Assembly: GCF_900105215.1 (NCBI RefSeq)
Contig: NZ_FOIP01000001.1
Coordinates: forward strand, 1,882,001-1,946,000
Length of the DNA: 64,000 nt
Direction of reading: 5' to 3'
DNA from: Lacrimispora sphenoides
GTDB lineage: Bacteria; Bacillota; Clostridia; Lachnospirales; Lachnospiraceae
Of this stretch, positions 45,301-52,852 are shown in pieces (position 1 is the stretch's first letter; the number at the start of each line of letters is the position of its first letter). Under the pieces are notes generated by a model. That model saw only the letters and a list, made by a program, of their open reading frames with translations. It had not been told where the DNA came from and made no database searches. A program made the translations under genes and the position numbers.

Positions 45301-46113
45301 CCGGAGAACAATACTTCAACGACAGAGACGCCAATATTAGCTCCAGCACAGGCAGATGTTTCAATTACAAAAACTGCAAGCCCCAATCCAGTGGCTCCAG
45401 GAGAAATGATAACCTTCACTCTAGTAGTATCCAATGCAGGACCAAATACTGCAGAAAATGTGATTGTAAATGATAATATTTCAGCAAGCATTACAGGACC
45501 GGTATTTTCAGTCGATGGAGGGGCAACCTTTAATCCATGGCTGGGCTCCCTTAATATAGGGGCATTGCCGGCTGGAGAATCAAGAACCATTATCATTAGA
45601 GGTACAGTAGCAGAATCAGCTTCAGGCTGTATTAATAATACGGCAATTGCAATCTCAGCAACACCGGATCCTAATCTGTTTAACAACGTAGCATCAATAT
45701 GTGTAGCAGTAGCGGCAGCTGAAGAAACAGAAGCAGACGTTTCTGTGAAGAAATTTGCAAATAAGAAAGAGGCTTGCTGTGGAGAGCTGGTGGTGTTTAC
45801 AATCGTGGTTTCAAATGCAGGCCCGGCAGATGCTCATAATGTTGTTTTAACCGATAGCCTGGCAAACATTCTTAAAAAACCGATGTTTTCACTGGACGAT
45901 GGTTTTGCTTTCCAGCCATGGCCGGGAAGTGTTAACTTAGGCACAATACCAGAAGGCACATCAAGAGTCGTTCTTATAAAAGGATGCATACGGCAGACAT
46001 GTTCTTGTAAAATAATTAATACAGCACAAGTCAGTTCAACAACGCAAGATCCAGATCTTAACAATAATACCGCGACAGCTTGTATACAAATTTTAAAATG
46101 TTGTGACGATTGA
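42385..46113 (+). CDS. Large DUF11 repeat protein with N-terminal SdrD-B-like domain
   Basis: 1242 residues. About 1-75 form an SdrD/CNA-B-like domain (SGQIIFDRNRSATIDAGDSG). About 130-360 is a beta-rich part resembling carbohydrate-binding or jelly-roll modules. From about 366 a divergent DUF11 domain is followed by six tandem DUF11 domains of about 124 residues (from about 493), each opening with EAD(I/V)(A/S)V and closing with PDPNPENNTST or similar. There is no signal peptide, no LPXTG anchor and no membrane helix; the C-terminus is Cys-rich (CIQILKCCDD). In Clostridia and Bacilli such leaderless DUF11 proteins may be spore-surface or extracellular-matrix proteins, but that is inference. 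AAAGGAG precedes the ATG. Confidence 0.85.
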   Translation: MATVSGQIIFDRNRSATIDAGDSGIANVPVVLQNITTGVRLVVLTDAAGNYAFINVPNGSYRIVEAFGTAGGVPTPGNFALAVAGPVPTAATPPISFVANPPAGSTNLDCLTPNTILITVTGADITNQNILNGPVIYTPITTILDPCTTVSNTNLITDADNGTFGFFPPGTPANTGPAVAPYPNVTPAFTYVVPDPTKFTPIDGEYTIQNLMTDAMSNVIGAWWRIADHTTGNETGRMMVVNGFNPGAVFFRSTVPVTPNTNFLFSTWILNLFKVTGFPPAQLGVRILDQNGNVLFQQALGVEIPVNINAPEWKQIGTVINSMNNTQITVEFFSEGEAVVGNDYAIDDVALQEILVPIFTPVKSSSTFTANVGDIVTYTVKLTNTCTSPLINVFFRDNVPDGLLFIPGSVTVNGVPELGVDPNIGFPLPDIPGGSVTEVTFQVRVEGIPNPNPAINTATIDYSYTPVEGGIPGNFTEESNPVPLMVEELPGEADIAVVKQSDNQTAVPGQLFTYTIIVSNFGPADAESVLLTDSIPTNILNPQFSIDDGVTFHPWIGSLNLGTIEAGGVRIVLIRGTVSPTATGVITNTATVSSPTPDPNPENNTSTLETPVAVVEADVAVVKQSNQVIAVPGEPFSYTITVNNFGPSAAENVLLMDSIPSSILNPMYSIDGGVTFNPWPGFLSLGTLPAGAERIIIIKGTVSPDATGVISNTAIVSSTTPDPNPENNTSTLEIPVSAVEADVAVEKQSNQAVAIPGEPFSYTIIVNNFGPNAAENVLLMDSIPSSILNPMYSIDGGVTFNPWPGFLNLGTLPAGAERVIIIRGTVSPDATGVISNTAIVSSTTPDPNPENNTSTLETPVSAVEADIAVEKQSNQAIAIPGESLSYTIVVNNFGPNAAEDVLLMDSIPSSILNPEYSIDGGVTFNPWPGFLNLGTLLAGAERIIIIRGTVSPTAAGIIINTATVSSPTPDPNPENNTSTTETPILAPAQADVSITKTASPNPVAPGEMITFTLVVSNAGPNTAENVIVNDNISASITGPVFSVDGGATFNPWLGSLNIGALPAGESRTIIIRGTVAESASGCINNTAIAISATPDPNLFNNVASICVAVAAAEETEADVSVKKFANKKEACCGELVVFTIVVSNAGPADAHNVVLTDSLANILKKPMFSLDDGFAFQPWPGSVNLGTIPEGTSRVVLIKGCIRQTCSCKIINTAQVSSTTQDPDLNNNTATACIQILKCCDD
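43861..46080 (+). repeat. Six in-frame tandem repeats of 372-381 bp (DUF11 units)
   Basis: Units begin at about 43861, 44233, 44605, 44977, 45352 and 45733. Units 2, 3 and 4 share long identical stretches in DNA (for example around 44401, 44761 and 45133), which points to recent duplication or gene conversion. Units 5 and 6 are more diverged, and unit 6 contains the Cys pairs. Confidence 0.88.
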
Positions 46114-46157
46114 TCTTGCTGCTCTTCCTGTTAAGATGCAGTGGATGAAATAAGTTC

Positions 46158-46192
46158 ATACCGCCAGCCGTTCATTGGTTGGCGGTATTTTT
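46158..46192 (+). terminator. Terminator of the DUF11 gene
   Basis: ATACCGCCA (46158-46166) with TGGCGGTAT (46180-46188), an inner GCC/GGT pairing, then TTTTT. The last codons of the minus-strand thioesterase fragment are read through this hairpin. Confidence 0.8.
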
Positions 46193-46384
46193 ATGCTCAG
46201 CATTTGAGCCATATGAAACCTGTTCAGATTCACAGAGGGAGGTTAACAAATCATATAATTCCGGCAGAGACTTCTTTAAAGAAACCGGACGCTTCTTATT
46301 AGAGTCATAATAGCAATGTGTGCTTTCTCCGATTGTTCTTAATTTGCCGGTGGCTGCATCCGTCATTTGATACTGGACCGTCAT
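46172..46384 (-). CDS. Shortened acyl-CoA thioesterase (C-terminal half of a hotdog protein)
   Basis: 70 codons beginning VQYQMTDAATGKLRTIGEST and continuing RPVSLKKSLPELYDLL. This matches the second half of YbgC/FadM-type 4HBT thioesterases, which are normally about 130 residues. The N-terminal half with the catalytic Asp or Glu helix is missing. Despite this, AAGGAGATATACATG gives an excellent ribosome site. The C-terminus runs into the neighbouring terminator hairpin. It may be a decayed gene that kept translation signals by chance. Confidence 0.55.
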   Translation of the reverse strand: MTVQYQMTDAATGKLRTIGESTHCYYDSNKKRPVSLKKSLPELYDLLTSLCESEQVSYGSNAEHKNTANQ

Positions 46385-46421
46385 GTATATCTCCTTCTTA
46401 TTGGTATTTAACTAAATCTAT

Positions 46422-47837
46422 TCATGGAATAATTTCAAAAACAGTACCTTGGTAATGATCCGCTACTTTCATAGATCCATAGACTCCTAAATACAGCCTG
46501 GTTTGATCCAGATTAGTTCCCAAGCTAACAAAATAAGCTGATTTAGAACCGAAATCATAATCAATATCAATCACACTAAAATCCTGAAGTTTACAATCTG
46601 CCCTTACTGTGGTATAGGATAAAGCCCCTCTGACAGGCGGCGGAGCTTCTTCATTCCTGGCAAGATCAGTGAACACAACACTCCCTTTTAAATCTGGGAT
46701 TTCATTTCCCATGTATGGTTGGACTCCGGTAAGCGCAGTTGCCCCAAACTTATCGGACCGGGGATCTTGGTGAAAATAACTGATAAGAGGCGGTAAGCGT
46801 TTTACCGATGTTGTTATTGTTTCATCGTAATAAGCAATTATTTTATCATTCAAAGCTGGATTTACAGTGCAGTTACTTACTACTGAAGTAGGCAGGGCGC
46901 CCTCCCAACCACGCCAGCCAAAGTTAATAAACCCTTCTTGCTCAGGCTCGGTATTCATCATAGAAGATTGGATAAGCTTAGTGACCGGTATGGGTTTATA
47001 ATCTACAAAAGAAAAAATCGATTCTACCACATCCTGTCCCACATTCCCAACGTATTTGACATATTGACTGTTAAACCTTTGAAATGAAATTCCTGTAATA
47101 TTGCGGACACCTTTGGCAATAACCGTAAGCGTCTCCTGAAAGGAGACAGGAAGTTCCTGAAAGCGTGTAATTACGGGTGGGTTATCATTCAATGTATTCA
47201 CCGCAACATCAATTTCAATTATTTTACCGGCAATTTCCATATCATCCTGGCTTAAATTAAATGGATCGAAGCCTGCGCCGCCATCTCCGGTTGTTAAAAC
47301 AAGTTTTCCTGTTTCTGGTGAAAAATTTAAGCTGTTGACACCATTATGATTTAGAAACGGTCGTCTTATACTAAGTAATGTACGGCGTTTTTGAGGTTGG
47401 GCATTGGATTGATAGATCCACTCTTCAACGGTGTCAATGTGATTATATTGCGTTTCCCTATTTGTCCACTTTAAGTTTAAGGTTGCTGGGTCACATGGGT
47501 CAGGCTTAAAAGATGATGGAAGAGCACCTGGGCCTTGCGATCCGGCAACTGAGTAATGAAGGTAAAACAGGCCATTCTTATAAAAGTCGGGATGAAACGC
47601 TAATCCCAGTAGTCCACGTTCATCATATCCGCCGGAAGAACCCCCCAGTTCTAAAACTCTCGGGCGAATATCTAAAAAAGTTTCTATAGCTCCGTCTCCG
47701 ATGTAAAAGATTTCTCCGATCTGGGTTGCAATAAATAATCGTTCTGCATTATCACCCGGAAGTATGGCTGTTTTTAAAACTGTGGGTAAATTTATATTAC
47801 CAACTAATGGCTGTAAATGAACCTTAACCTTAACCAA
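46422..47837 (-). CDS. Sorbosone/glucose dehydrogenase-like beta-propeller protein
   Basis: 471 residues of the GSDH (PQQ-type sugar dehydrogenase) beta-propeller family: DERGLLGLAFHPDFYKNGLF near residue 73, NHNGVNSLNFSPETGKL and TTGDGG near 165-185, and later FINFGWRGWEG. No signal peptide is visible, which is unusual because family members are mostly secreted. The PQQ-dependent activity is uncertain in a clostridium. The start appears to be a TTG at 47837 with only a weak site (GGGG) upstream, so the N-terminus is not certain. Confidence 0.78.
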   Translation of the reverse strand: MVKVKVHLQPLVGNINLPTVLKTAILPGDNAERLFIATQIGEIFYIGDGAIETFLDIRPRVLELGGSSGGYDERGLLGLAFHPDFYKNGLFYLHYSVAGSQGPGALPSSFKPDPCDPATLNLKWTNRETQYNHIDTVEEWIYQSNAQPQKRRTLLSIRRPFLNHNGVNSLNFSPETGKLVLTTGDGGAGFDPFNLSQDDMEIAGKIIEIDVAVNTLNDNPPVITRFQELPVSFQETLTVIAKGVRNITGISFQRFNSQYVKYVGNVGQDVVESIFSFVDYKPIPVTKLIQSSMMNTEPEQEGFINFGWRGWEGALPTSVVSNCTVNPALNDKIIAYYDETITTSVKRLPPLISYFHQDPRSDKFGATALTGVQPYMGNEIPDLKGSVVFTDLARNEEAPPPVRGALSYTTVRADCKLQDFSVIDIDYDFGSKSAYFVSLGTNLDQTRLYLGVYGSMKVADHYQGTVFEIIP

Positions 47838-47979
47838 TGTCCAAACCCCATTCTAATCATTTTTTTATAAAATATGAATAGAACTATTATATTAGTACAA
47901 GATTTAACATCTGGAAAATACCCGTTTTATTTCCGATGAAAAACAATTAAAAAAGTTCGCCGGTACTGATTTGTCAGGA

Positions 47980-49281
47980 TCATAGAAATGACTGATACGA
48001 CGCAAATGAGATAGATGGATTACTAATGGAGAGCAATGCATCAGCCAGGCGGTCGATATCTTCGTAATTATTAAACAAACCAATGGACGCCCTGACAATG
48101 CCGTATCCTTCCCCGCTTTGATAGAGAGAAAATGCCTGATCATCCGTAAGCCCAAGCAGATCTTGAACATATAGATTAGCTCCATTTGTACCTGGCGCGA
48201 TATCAATGCCGAACCCAAATCCTAGATGACTGGCAAGTGTCCGGTATGGCATATAATTAAGATTAAATGCCGCAAACGGGGTTCGTGTATTCCTGTATAC
48301 GTCACCATAGAGAGTCAGCCCCGGGATTTGACTTAAACGGCTAATCAGGTACCTGTACAGCCCTAGTTCCCATACCTCAACATTTTTCATTCCGATCCCG
48401 TTTAGAAAACGGATTGTCGCACCCATTGAGATGATGCCAAGGAAGTCGGGGTACCCTGCCTCATATCGTTCAGGAGAACCCTTATATATGATATTTGAAC
48501 TGCTTACGAATTCAGTAATACCGGATCCGTATATCAGTGGTTTATATTGATCTAAAAATGCCCGGTCTCCTACCAGAACACCGCCGGATTGCCCAGTATA
48601 AAATTTATGGCCGTCAAAGGACACAAAATCAATATGGGAGGCATCGCCGTGAGGCTTCATGGTAAAGCTTTTGTGCTGCACAAGCTGAACTGCATCAACG
48701 AATATTCTGGCTCCATACTGATGGGCCATTGCAGCCATGTCATAAAATGGGGGAATAATGCCTGTTACATTGGAAGCCCCTGTTACGGCTACTAATTTTA
48801 TTTGTCCTCTGTATTGTTCAAGCTTGGCGGCATAGTCGTTCATATCTACGTCACCCTCTGGCGTAATTCTGACAGCCACTGTCTTCATCCTTTCCCGGAA
48901 GGGCAGATAGTTGGCCATATGTTCCATTCTTGTCGTAAGGATAATCTGGTCCGGGTCGTGCTCATAATATACCTGGCTGAGAATGTTGATGGCTGAGGTA
49001 GTATTCGCGGTGTATATAACAGTATCCAGCGAAGCGTCGGCACCGATAAAATCCGTCACGATATCTCTGACCTCATTATATTTTTCTGTGAGTTGGGCTG
49101 ATAAAGCGTTGGGTTCATTACCATACGAATAAATAGGAAGGATTTTGTACAGCTCCTGAATGGCTGGTTTGGCAACAAGAGGTGTTGCTGCATTATTTAA
49201 ATACACTCTGCTTGTAACACCAAAGTCAGTGTTTATTGGGGTATCGGTTCCATAAAAACAACTTCGCAGATTAGATATCAT
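47980..49281 (-). CDS. Class V aminotransferase / cysteine-desulfurase-like PLP enzyme
   Basis: 433 residues. The PLP fold of the NifS/SufS/isopenicillin-epimerase group: YLNNAATPLVAKPAIQEL at the start, NTTSAINILSQ for cofactor contact, FVDAVQLVQHKSF, and the PLP Lys in SFDGHKFYTGQSGG. The active-site Cys loop of true desulfurases is not evident, so a different PLP reaction (lyase, epimerase or aminotransferase) is possible. AAGGAG lies before its ATG. It sits 89 nt downstream of merR and may be in its transcript. Confidence 0.82.
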   Translation of the reverse strand: MISNLRSCFYGTDTPINTDFGVTSRVYLNNAATPLVAKPAIQELYKILPIYSYGNEPNALSAQLTEKYNEVRDIVTDFIGADASLDTVIYTANTTSAINILSQVYYEHDPDQIILTTRMEHMANYLPFRERMKTVAVRITPEGDVDMNDYAAKLEQYRGQIKLVAVTGASNVTGIIPPFYDMAAMAHQYGARIFVDAVQLVQHKSFTMKPHGDASHIDFVSFDGHKFYTGQSGGVLVGDRAFLDQYKPLIYGSGITEFVSSSNIIYKGSPERYEAGYPDFLGIISMGATIRFLNGIGMKNVEVWELGLYRYLISRLSQIPGLTLYGDVYRNTRTPFAAFNLNYMPYRTLASHLGFGFGIDIAPGTNGANLYVQDLLGLTDDQAFSLYQSGEGYGIVRASIGLFNNYEDIDRLADALLSISNPSISFASYQSFL

Positions 49282-49370
49282 AAAGATTGATCTCCTTAGA
49301 TATATACTGTATTATCATATGTTTTTTATGGAAGAAATGACACCTGATGGGGAGCCTGCTAAAACGCAGT

Positions 49371-49793
49371 CTATAATTCTAATTCATCATCGATATATTC
49401 GCAGCAGGTTGGAATTGGTGAGTTCGTATCGTAGGCCTGGCAGGCATCATGGTAATAATCCAGCTTTCGATCAATCAAACGAAGATGTTTTTTTAGATCA
49501 TCGATTTGCTTTAAAATATCTTCTTTATGATTTTCTAACATATCGTTACGGGTATGAAGGGTTTGGTTGCCTTCATTTTGCCAGTCCGTAAATTGCTTTA
49601 TTTTCTTAATTGGCATTCCGGTATTCTTAAGGCAGCATATAAGAAAAAGCATTTCCATATCATCCTTTGTAAAAATACGGTTGCCTGATTTATCTCTTTT
49701 TACGTTAGAGAGCAGCCCTTCACGGTCATAGTATCGTAAGGTATAGATTGTCAGATTCATTTTTTTTGCGGCTTGCGCTATGGTATAGTTCAC
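49371..49793 (-). CDS. MerR family transcriptional regulator
   Basis: About 140 residues. The N-terminal MerR domain is YTIAQAAKKMNLTIYTLRYY followed by DREGLLSNVKRDKSGNRIFT; a coiled-coil dimer helix follows (about 80-120), and the C-terminus has vicinal cysteines (PTCCEYID) that could bind a metal or sense thiol stress. It resembles AdhR/YfmP-type regulators more than metal sensors. The GTG at 49793 is preferred because GAGGTG lies 6 nt upstream; a GTG at 49802 overlaps that site. Its promoter has the MerR 19-bp spacer, so it is probably autoregulated. Confidence 0.85.
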   Translation of the reverse strand: MNYTIAQAAKKMNLTIYTLRYYDREGLLSNVKRDKSGNRIFTKDDMEMLFLICCLKNTGMPIKKIKQFTDWQNEGNQTLHTRNDMLENHKEDILKQIDDLKKHLRLIDRKLDYYHDACQAYDTNSPIPTCCEYIDDELEL

Positions 49794-49823
49794 ATTTATC
49801 ACCTCAAATAGTTTTATACAGCT

Positions 49824-49854
49824 ATTATATAGCTTACACTTAGCTCCAGGTCAA
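49824..49854 (-). promoter_or_regulatory. MerR-type promoter of merR (19-bp spacer)
   Basis: On the minus strand TTGACC (49849-49854), 19-bp spacer, perfect TATAAT (49824-49829). A 19-bp spacer is the hallmark of promoters untwisted by MerR proteins. The spacer core CTAAGTGT is shared with the promoter at 51646. Confidence 0.75.
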
Positions 49855-49890
49855 GGATAATTATGAAAAATATTGTTAAATGTTAAAGTG

Positions 49891-51550
49891 AATTCGTGAT
49901 TCACCTATTAAATTCGTGTTAGAGGATTTTAGTCTTACACGATATATGGTATGGTAAAGATGGTGGATTCCTCCGATAAAGGAGGTCTATTATGCCCAAG
50001 AAAAAAGTATATGACCAGAAGCATCTTTCTACCAGTCAACGTATCCATATCGAAAAGGGCTTGAATGAGGGACTTTCCTTCGCTGCCATTGCAAGGAAGC
50101 TGGATAAACATCCAAGCACCATCACAAAAGAAGTGAAGAAATACCGCACTTTTCAGCCTTATGACGCTGATCCCCAAAAGCCGTCCCGGTGTGCTCTGTT
50201 CAAAGAATGTACCATGCGGTTCCTCTGTGATGAAAAGGATTGTGTGAAAATGTGCAAATCCTGTTTTGATGTAAAACTGCAGGTTGTTAAATGTTCTTAT
50301 CTTTGTCCTGAATACAAAGAACCACAATGTCCTTCCGTCCGAAAAGCTCCTTATGTCTGCAATAGCTGCCCTAAAAGCAAACGGTGTAATAAGCATAAAG
50401 CATTCTATATCGCCCAAAATGCGGATAAGTCATATCAGGAACTGCTTGTATCCTGCCGTTTAGGCATCAACCAAAATCCTGCCGATATCGCAATGCTGGA
50501 TGATTTAATTTCACCTTTGTTAAAGCAGGGTCAATCCTTGGCCCATATCTATGCCTTTCATGGGCATGAGATTCCCTGTAGTCGTAAAACTCTTTACAGT
50601 TACATTGAGCAGGGTGTATTTACCGCCAGGAATATAGATCTAAGGCGTAAAGTGCGTTATAAATGTAAACCAAGGAAAACAGGTACAAGGATAAGCCTTG
50701 CTGCTAAGGAATTTCGTATTGGCAGAACCTATGAAGATTTTCAGAAATACATACAGGAAAATCCTATGATTCCGATTGTGGAAATGGACACAGTGGAAGG
50801 TGGACGAGATAACAGCAAACAGGCCTTTATGACGATGTTCTTTCGGAACTGCTCTCTTATGCTGATTTTTGTTTTGGAAGAAAAGACCCAGGATCATGTC
50901 ATTGGAGTATTTGATCAGTTGACGAAAAAGCTTGGTATAGAAACCTTTCGGGAACTGTTTCCGGTTATTCTTACCGACAATGGAACTGAATTCCAGTTCC
51001 CTTCCCGTCTGGAGTGTGATAGAAATGGCCAAATCCGCACAAAGATTTTTTACTGTAATCCGAACAGTTCCTGGCAGAAAGGCATGATAGAAAAGAATCA
51101 TGAATATATACGTTATGTGATTCCCAAAGGCGAAAGTCTGGATCCATACACACAGGCTGATGCCATAAAACTAATGAACCACATCAATAGCGAAGCGAGG
51201 GACAGCCTGAACAGTTGCACTCCGTTCAGGCTGTCCCAGCTTCTTTTGAATAACAAGCTCCATAAACTCCTTAAGCTCAGGGAAATCCCTGCAGATGAGG
51301 TCTCACTGAAGCCTTCCTTATTCAAAAAATAAACCTATATACAAGACGGAATCCACTGCCGAATTTAATCCTGCACGAAAAAGGTATGTGGAATTTAGTC
51401 TTGCACGCTAAGCCAGATGCCTGTTTACCATGCTTGCACTCATGGAAACAGACCTCTATAAATGCATTATAACGCTATTTAAGTAACCCGTAAACTGGTA
51501 AAACATGATTTCAGTCCTGCAAAATCAAGGGAGTAGAAAAATCACGAATT
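49891..51550 (+). mobile_element. IS30-family insertion sequence (boundaries tentative)
   Basis: The element carries one transposase gene. AATTCGTGATT (49891-49901) and its exact complement AATCACGAATT (51540-51550) form a candidate pair of terminal repeats; AAATTCGTG at 49910-49918 is another copy on the left. A further motif close to TTTAGTC(C/T)T(G/A)CACG recurs at about 49928, 51373, 51397 and, less well, 51509; these may be transposase-binding sites. The exact ends need comparison with an empty site. Confidence 0.6.
49992..51332 (+). CDS. IS30 family transposase
   Basis: 446 residues, longer than the 300-380 of classic IS30 proteins. The N-terminus has the IS30 helix-turn-helix (LSTSQRIHIEKGLNEGLSFA then IARKLDKHPSTITKEV). 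About residues 60-135 form a Cys-rich insert with roughly 14 Cys, likely zinc-binding, found in the clostridial branch. The catalytic DDE triad is Asp in VEMDTVEGG, Asp in LTDNGTEF and Glu in GMIEKNHEY. The gene looks intact, with AAAGGAGG before its ATG. Confidence 0.9.
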   Translation: MPKKKVYDQKHLSTSQRIHIEKGLNEGLSFAAIARKLDKHPSTITKEVKKYRTFQPYDADPQKPSRCALFKECTMRFLCDEKDCVKMCKSCFDVKLQVVKCSYLCPEYKEPQCPSVRKAPYVCNSCPKSKRCNKHKAFYIAQNADKSYQELLVSCRLGINQNPADIAMLDDLISPLLKQGQSLAHIYAFHGHEIPCSRKTLYSYIEQGVFTARNIDLRRKVRYKCKPRKTGTRISLAAKEFRIGRTYEDFQKYIQENPMIPIVEMDTVEGGRDNSKQAFMTMFFRNCSLMLIFVLEEKTQDHVIGVFDQLTKKLGIETFRELFPVILTDNGTEFQFPSRLECDRNGQIRTKIFYCNPNSSWQKGMIEKNHEYIRYVIPKGESLDPYTQADAIKLMNHINSEARDSLNSCTPFRLSQLLLNNKLHKLLKLREIPADEVSLKPSLFKK

Positions 51551-51645
51551 TACCTTCTCACTTAACGATTATGAAAAATATCGTATCTAAATTGTCATAT
51601 GATAAGTCATAATGTTGTAAAATGTTATAATTTTAATTTAGACTA

Positions 51646-51676
51646 TTGACCTACATCTAAGTGTTGGGTCTATACT
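51646..51676 (+). promoter_or_regulatory. MerR-type promoter of the flavin oxidoreductase gene
   Basis: TTGACC (51646-51651), 19-bp spacer, TATACT (51671-51676). It shares TTGACCT and CTAAGTGT at the same spacing with the merR promoter at 49824-49854, so both are likely controlled by that MerR protein. Confidence 0.75.
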
Positions 51677-51707
51677 TTCCGTATATCAAAGAAAGGAGTG
51701 TGGATTT

Positions 51708-52334
51708 ATGAAAGTAATAGCAATTAATGGCAGTCCACGTAAAAACGGTAATACAAATCAGGCACTTAAGATCATGGCAGATGAGTTGGAGCAGCAGGGG
51801 ATAGAAGTTGAAATCATTCAAATTGGTCATCTGGATATCCACGGGTGCATTCACTGCGGATACTGTTGGACTTCCGAAGACAATCATTGTGTTTTTAAAG
51901 ATGATATTGTCAATGAAACTGCAAAAAAGCTGCGGGAGGCAGACGGTTTCATCCTTGGATCCCCGACTTATTATGCAGGAATAGCAGGAACAATGAAAGC
52001 CTTTCTGGATAGGGTATTTTTCACAAGTTCAGGTTACTTCAAATATAAAGTTGCAACTTCCATTTCCGTTGTTAGACGTGCTGGCGGTGTGGATGTAGTT
52101 CATCAGCTTAATAACTATCTTAATTTAGCCGAGACTGTTATACCGCCGTCCCAATACTGGACAGTAGCGTATGGCATGGATAAAGGAGAAGTTATACAGG
52201 ACGAGGAAGGAATCCAGACCATCCGCAAAAACGCCAGGTCAATGGCCTGGCTGCTTAAGATCATTGATGCAGGAAAAGAGAACATACCTGTTCCAAAAGA
52301 AGAAGACCATGTTATGACTAACTTTATACGATAG
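51708..52334 (+). CDS. NAD(P)H-dependent flavin oxidoreductase (flavodoxin-like fold)
   Basis: 208 residues of the FMN-reductase/NQO-like family: VIAINGSPRKNGNTNQALKI binds the FMN phosphate, and GSPTYYAGIAGTMKAFLDR is the second flavin loop. A CIHCGYCW stretch at about residues 46-53 and a further Cys resemble iron-sulfur-flavoprotein-type members (inference). Likely roles are reduction of quinones, nitro compounds or metals. The MerR-type promoter suggests induction by such a stress. AAAGGAG precedes its ATG. Confidence 0.85.
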   Translation: MKVIAINGSPRKNGNTNQALKIMADELEQQGIEVEIIQIGHLDIHGCIHCGYCWTSEDNHCVFKDDIVNETAKKLREADGFILGSPTYYAGIAGTMKAFLDRVFFTSSGYFKYKVATSISVVRRAGGVDVVHQLNNYLNLAETVIPPSQYWTVAYGMDKGEVIQDEEGIQTIRKNARSMAWLLKIIDAGKENIPVPKEEDHVMTNFIR

Positions 52335-52797
52335 GAAAGACGGTTGAGATTTTCGATAATTTTGCTAGAATCATGCGGGATAAAGGCTGGAATAATGTAA
52401 ACAGCTTCATGAAAGCAGGGATTACAAAAGGAAATGTATTGGAGATTGGCCCAGGTCCCGGGTATGTGGGTCTTGAGTGGCTAAAAAAATTTCCAATGGA
52501 TCGCTTCATGAATGGGAAGACCCCGTAAAGGTTTTTAATGAAATAAACAGAGTCTTAAAACCCCAAGGGCTTTTATGCATCACCGACATGCGCCGAGATG
52601 TGAACTCTCTGATCAAGTGGTTTATTTATTTCTCAACCAGTCCAAAGGAAATCCGTCCGGGATTTTTAACTTCTTTCAATGCCTCGTATACGGCCGATGA
52701 AATAACGAACTTACTTGGTCAGTCAATGCTTAAAAATACTGCTGTCAGCATGGAGTTTTTCGGTTTATGCATAACAGGAAAGAAAGCCGCTTTATAA
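52335..52797 (+). pseudogene. Decayed SAM-dependent methyltransferase
   Basis: The first frame reads EIFDNFARIMRDKGWNN and then VLEIGPGPGYVGLEWLKKF, the SAM-binding motif I of class I methyltransferases, but stops at about 52528. Another frame takes up the C-terminal half: SNGSLHEWEDPVKVFNEINR then VLKPQGLLCITDMRRD, ending at 52797. About 50-60 residues between motif I and SNGSLHEW are missing, so a deletion with frameshift has broken the gene. No good start codon is seen. It lies directly after the oxidoreductase stop and may once have been part of that operon. Confidence 0.8.
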
Positions 52798-52810
52798 CAG
52801 CAGCGTTATA

Positions 52811-52830
52811 CAGGCTGTGGCCTGCTTTTT
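52811..52830 (+). terminator. Short terminator
   Basis: CAGGC (52811-52815), loop TGTG, GCCTG (52820-52824), then CTTTTT. It ends the oxidoreductase unit. Confidence 0.65.
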
Positions 52831-52852
52831 ATAAAATATAGCATATATAAAA

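Noticed and set aside
44295..45686. Minus-strand ORFs of 81-215 codons opposite the DUF11 gene
   Set aside because: They recur with the DUF11 repeats and mirror them in antisense; no ribosome sites or family signals.
47904..48218. 104-codon minus-strand ORF overlapping the aminotransferase C-terminus
   Set aside because: Out-of-frame shadow of the PLP enzyme, whose frame is clearly conserved.
49319..49591. 90-codon plus-strand ORF opposite merR
   Set aside because: Antisense to the MerR coding sequence, with no family resemblance or ribosome site.
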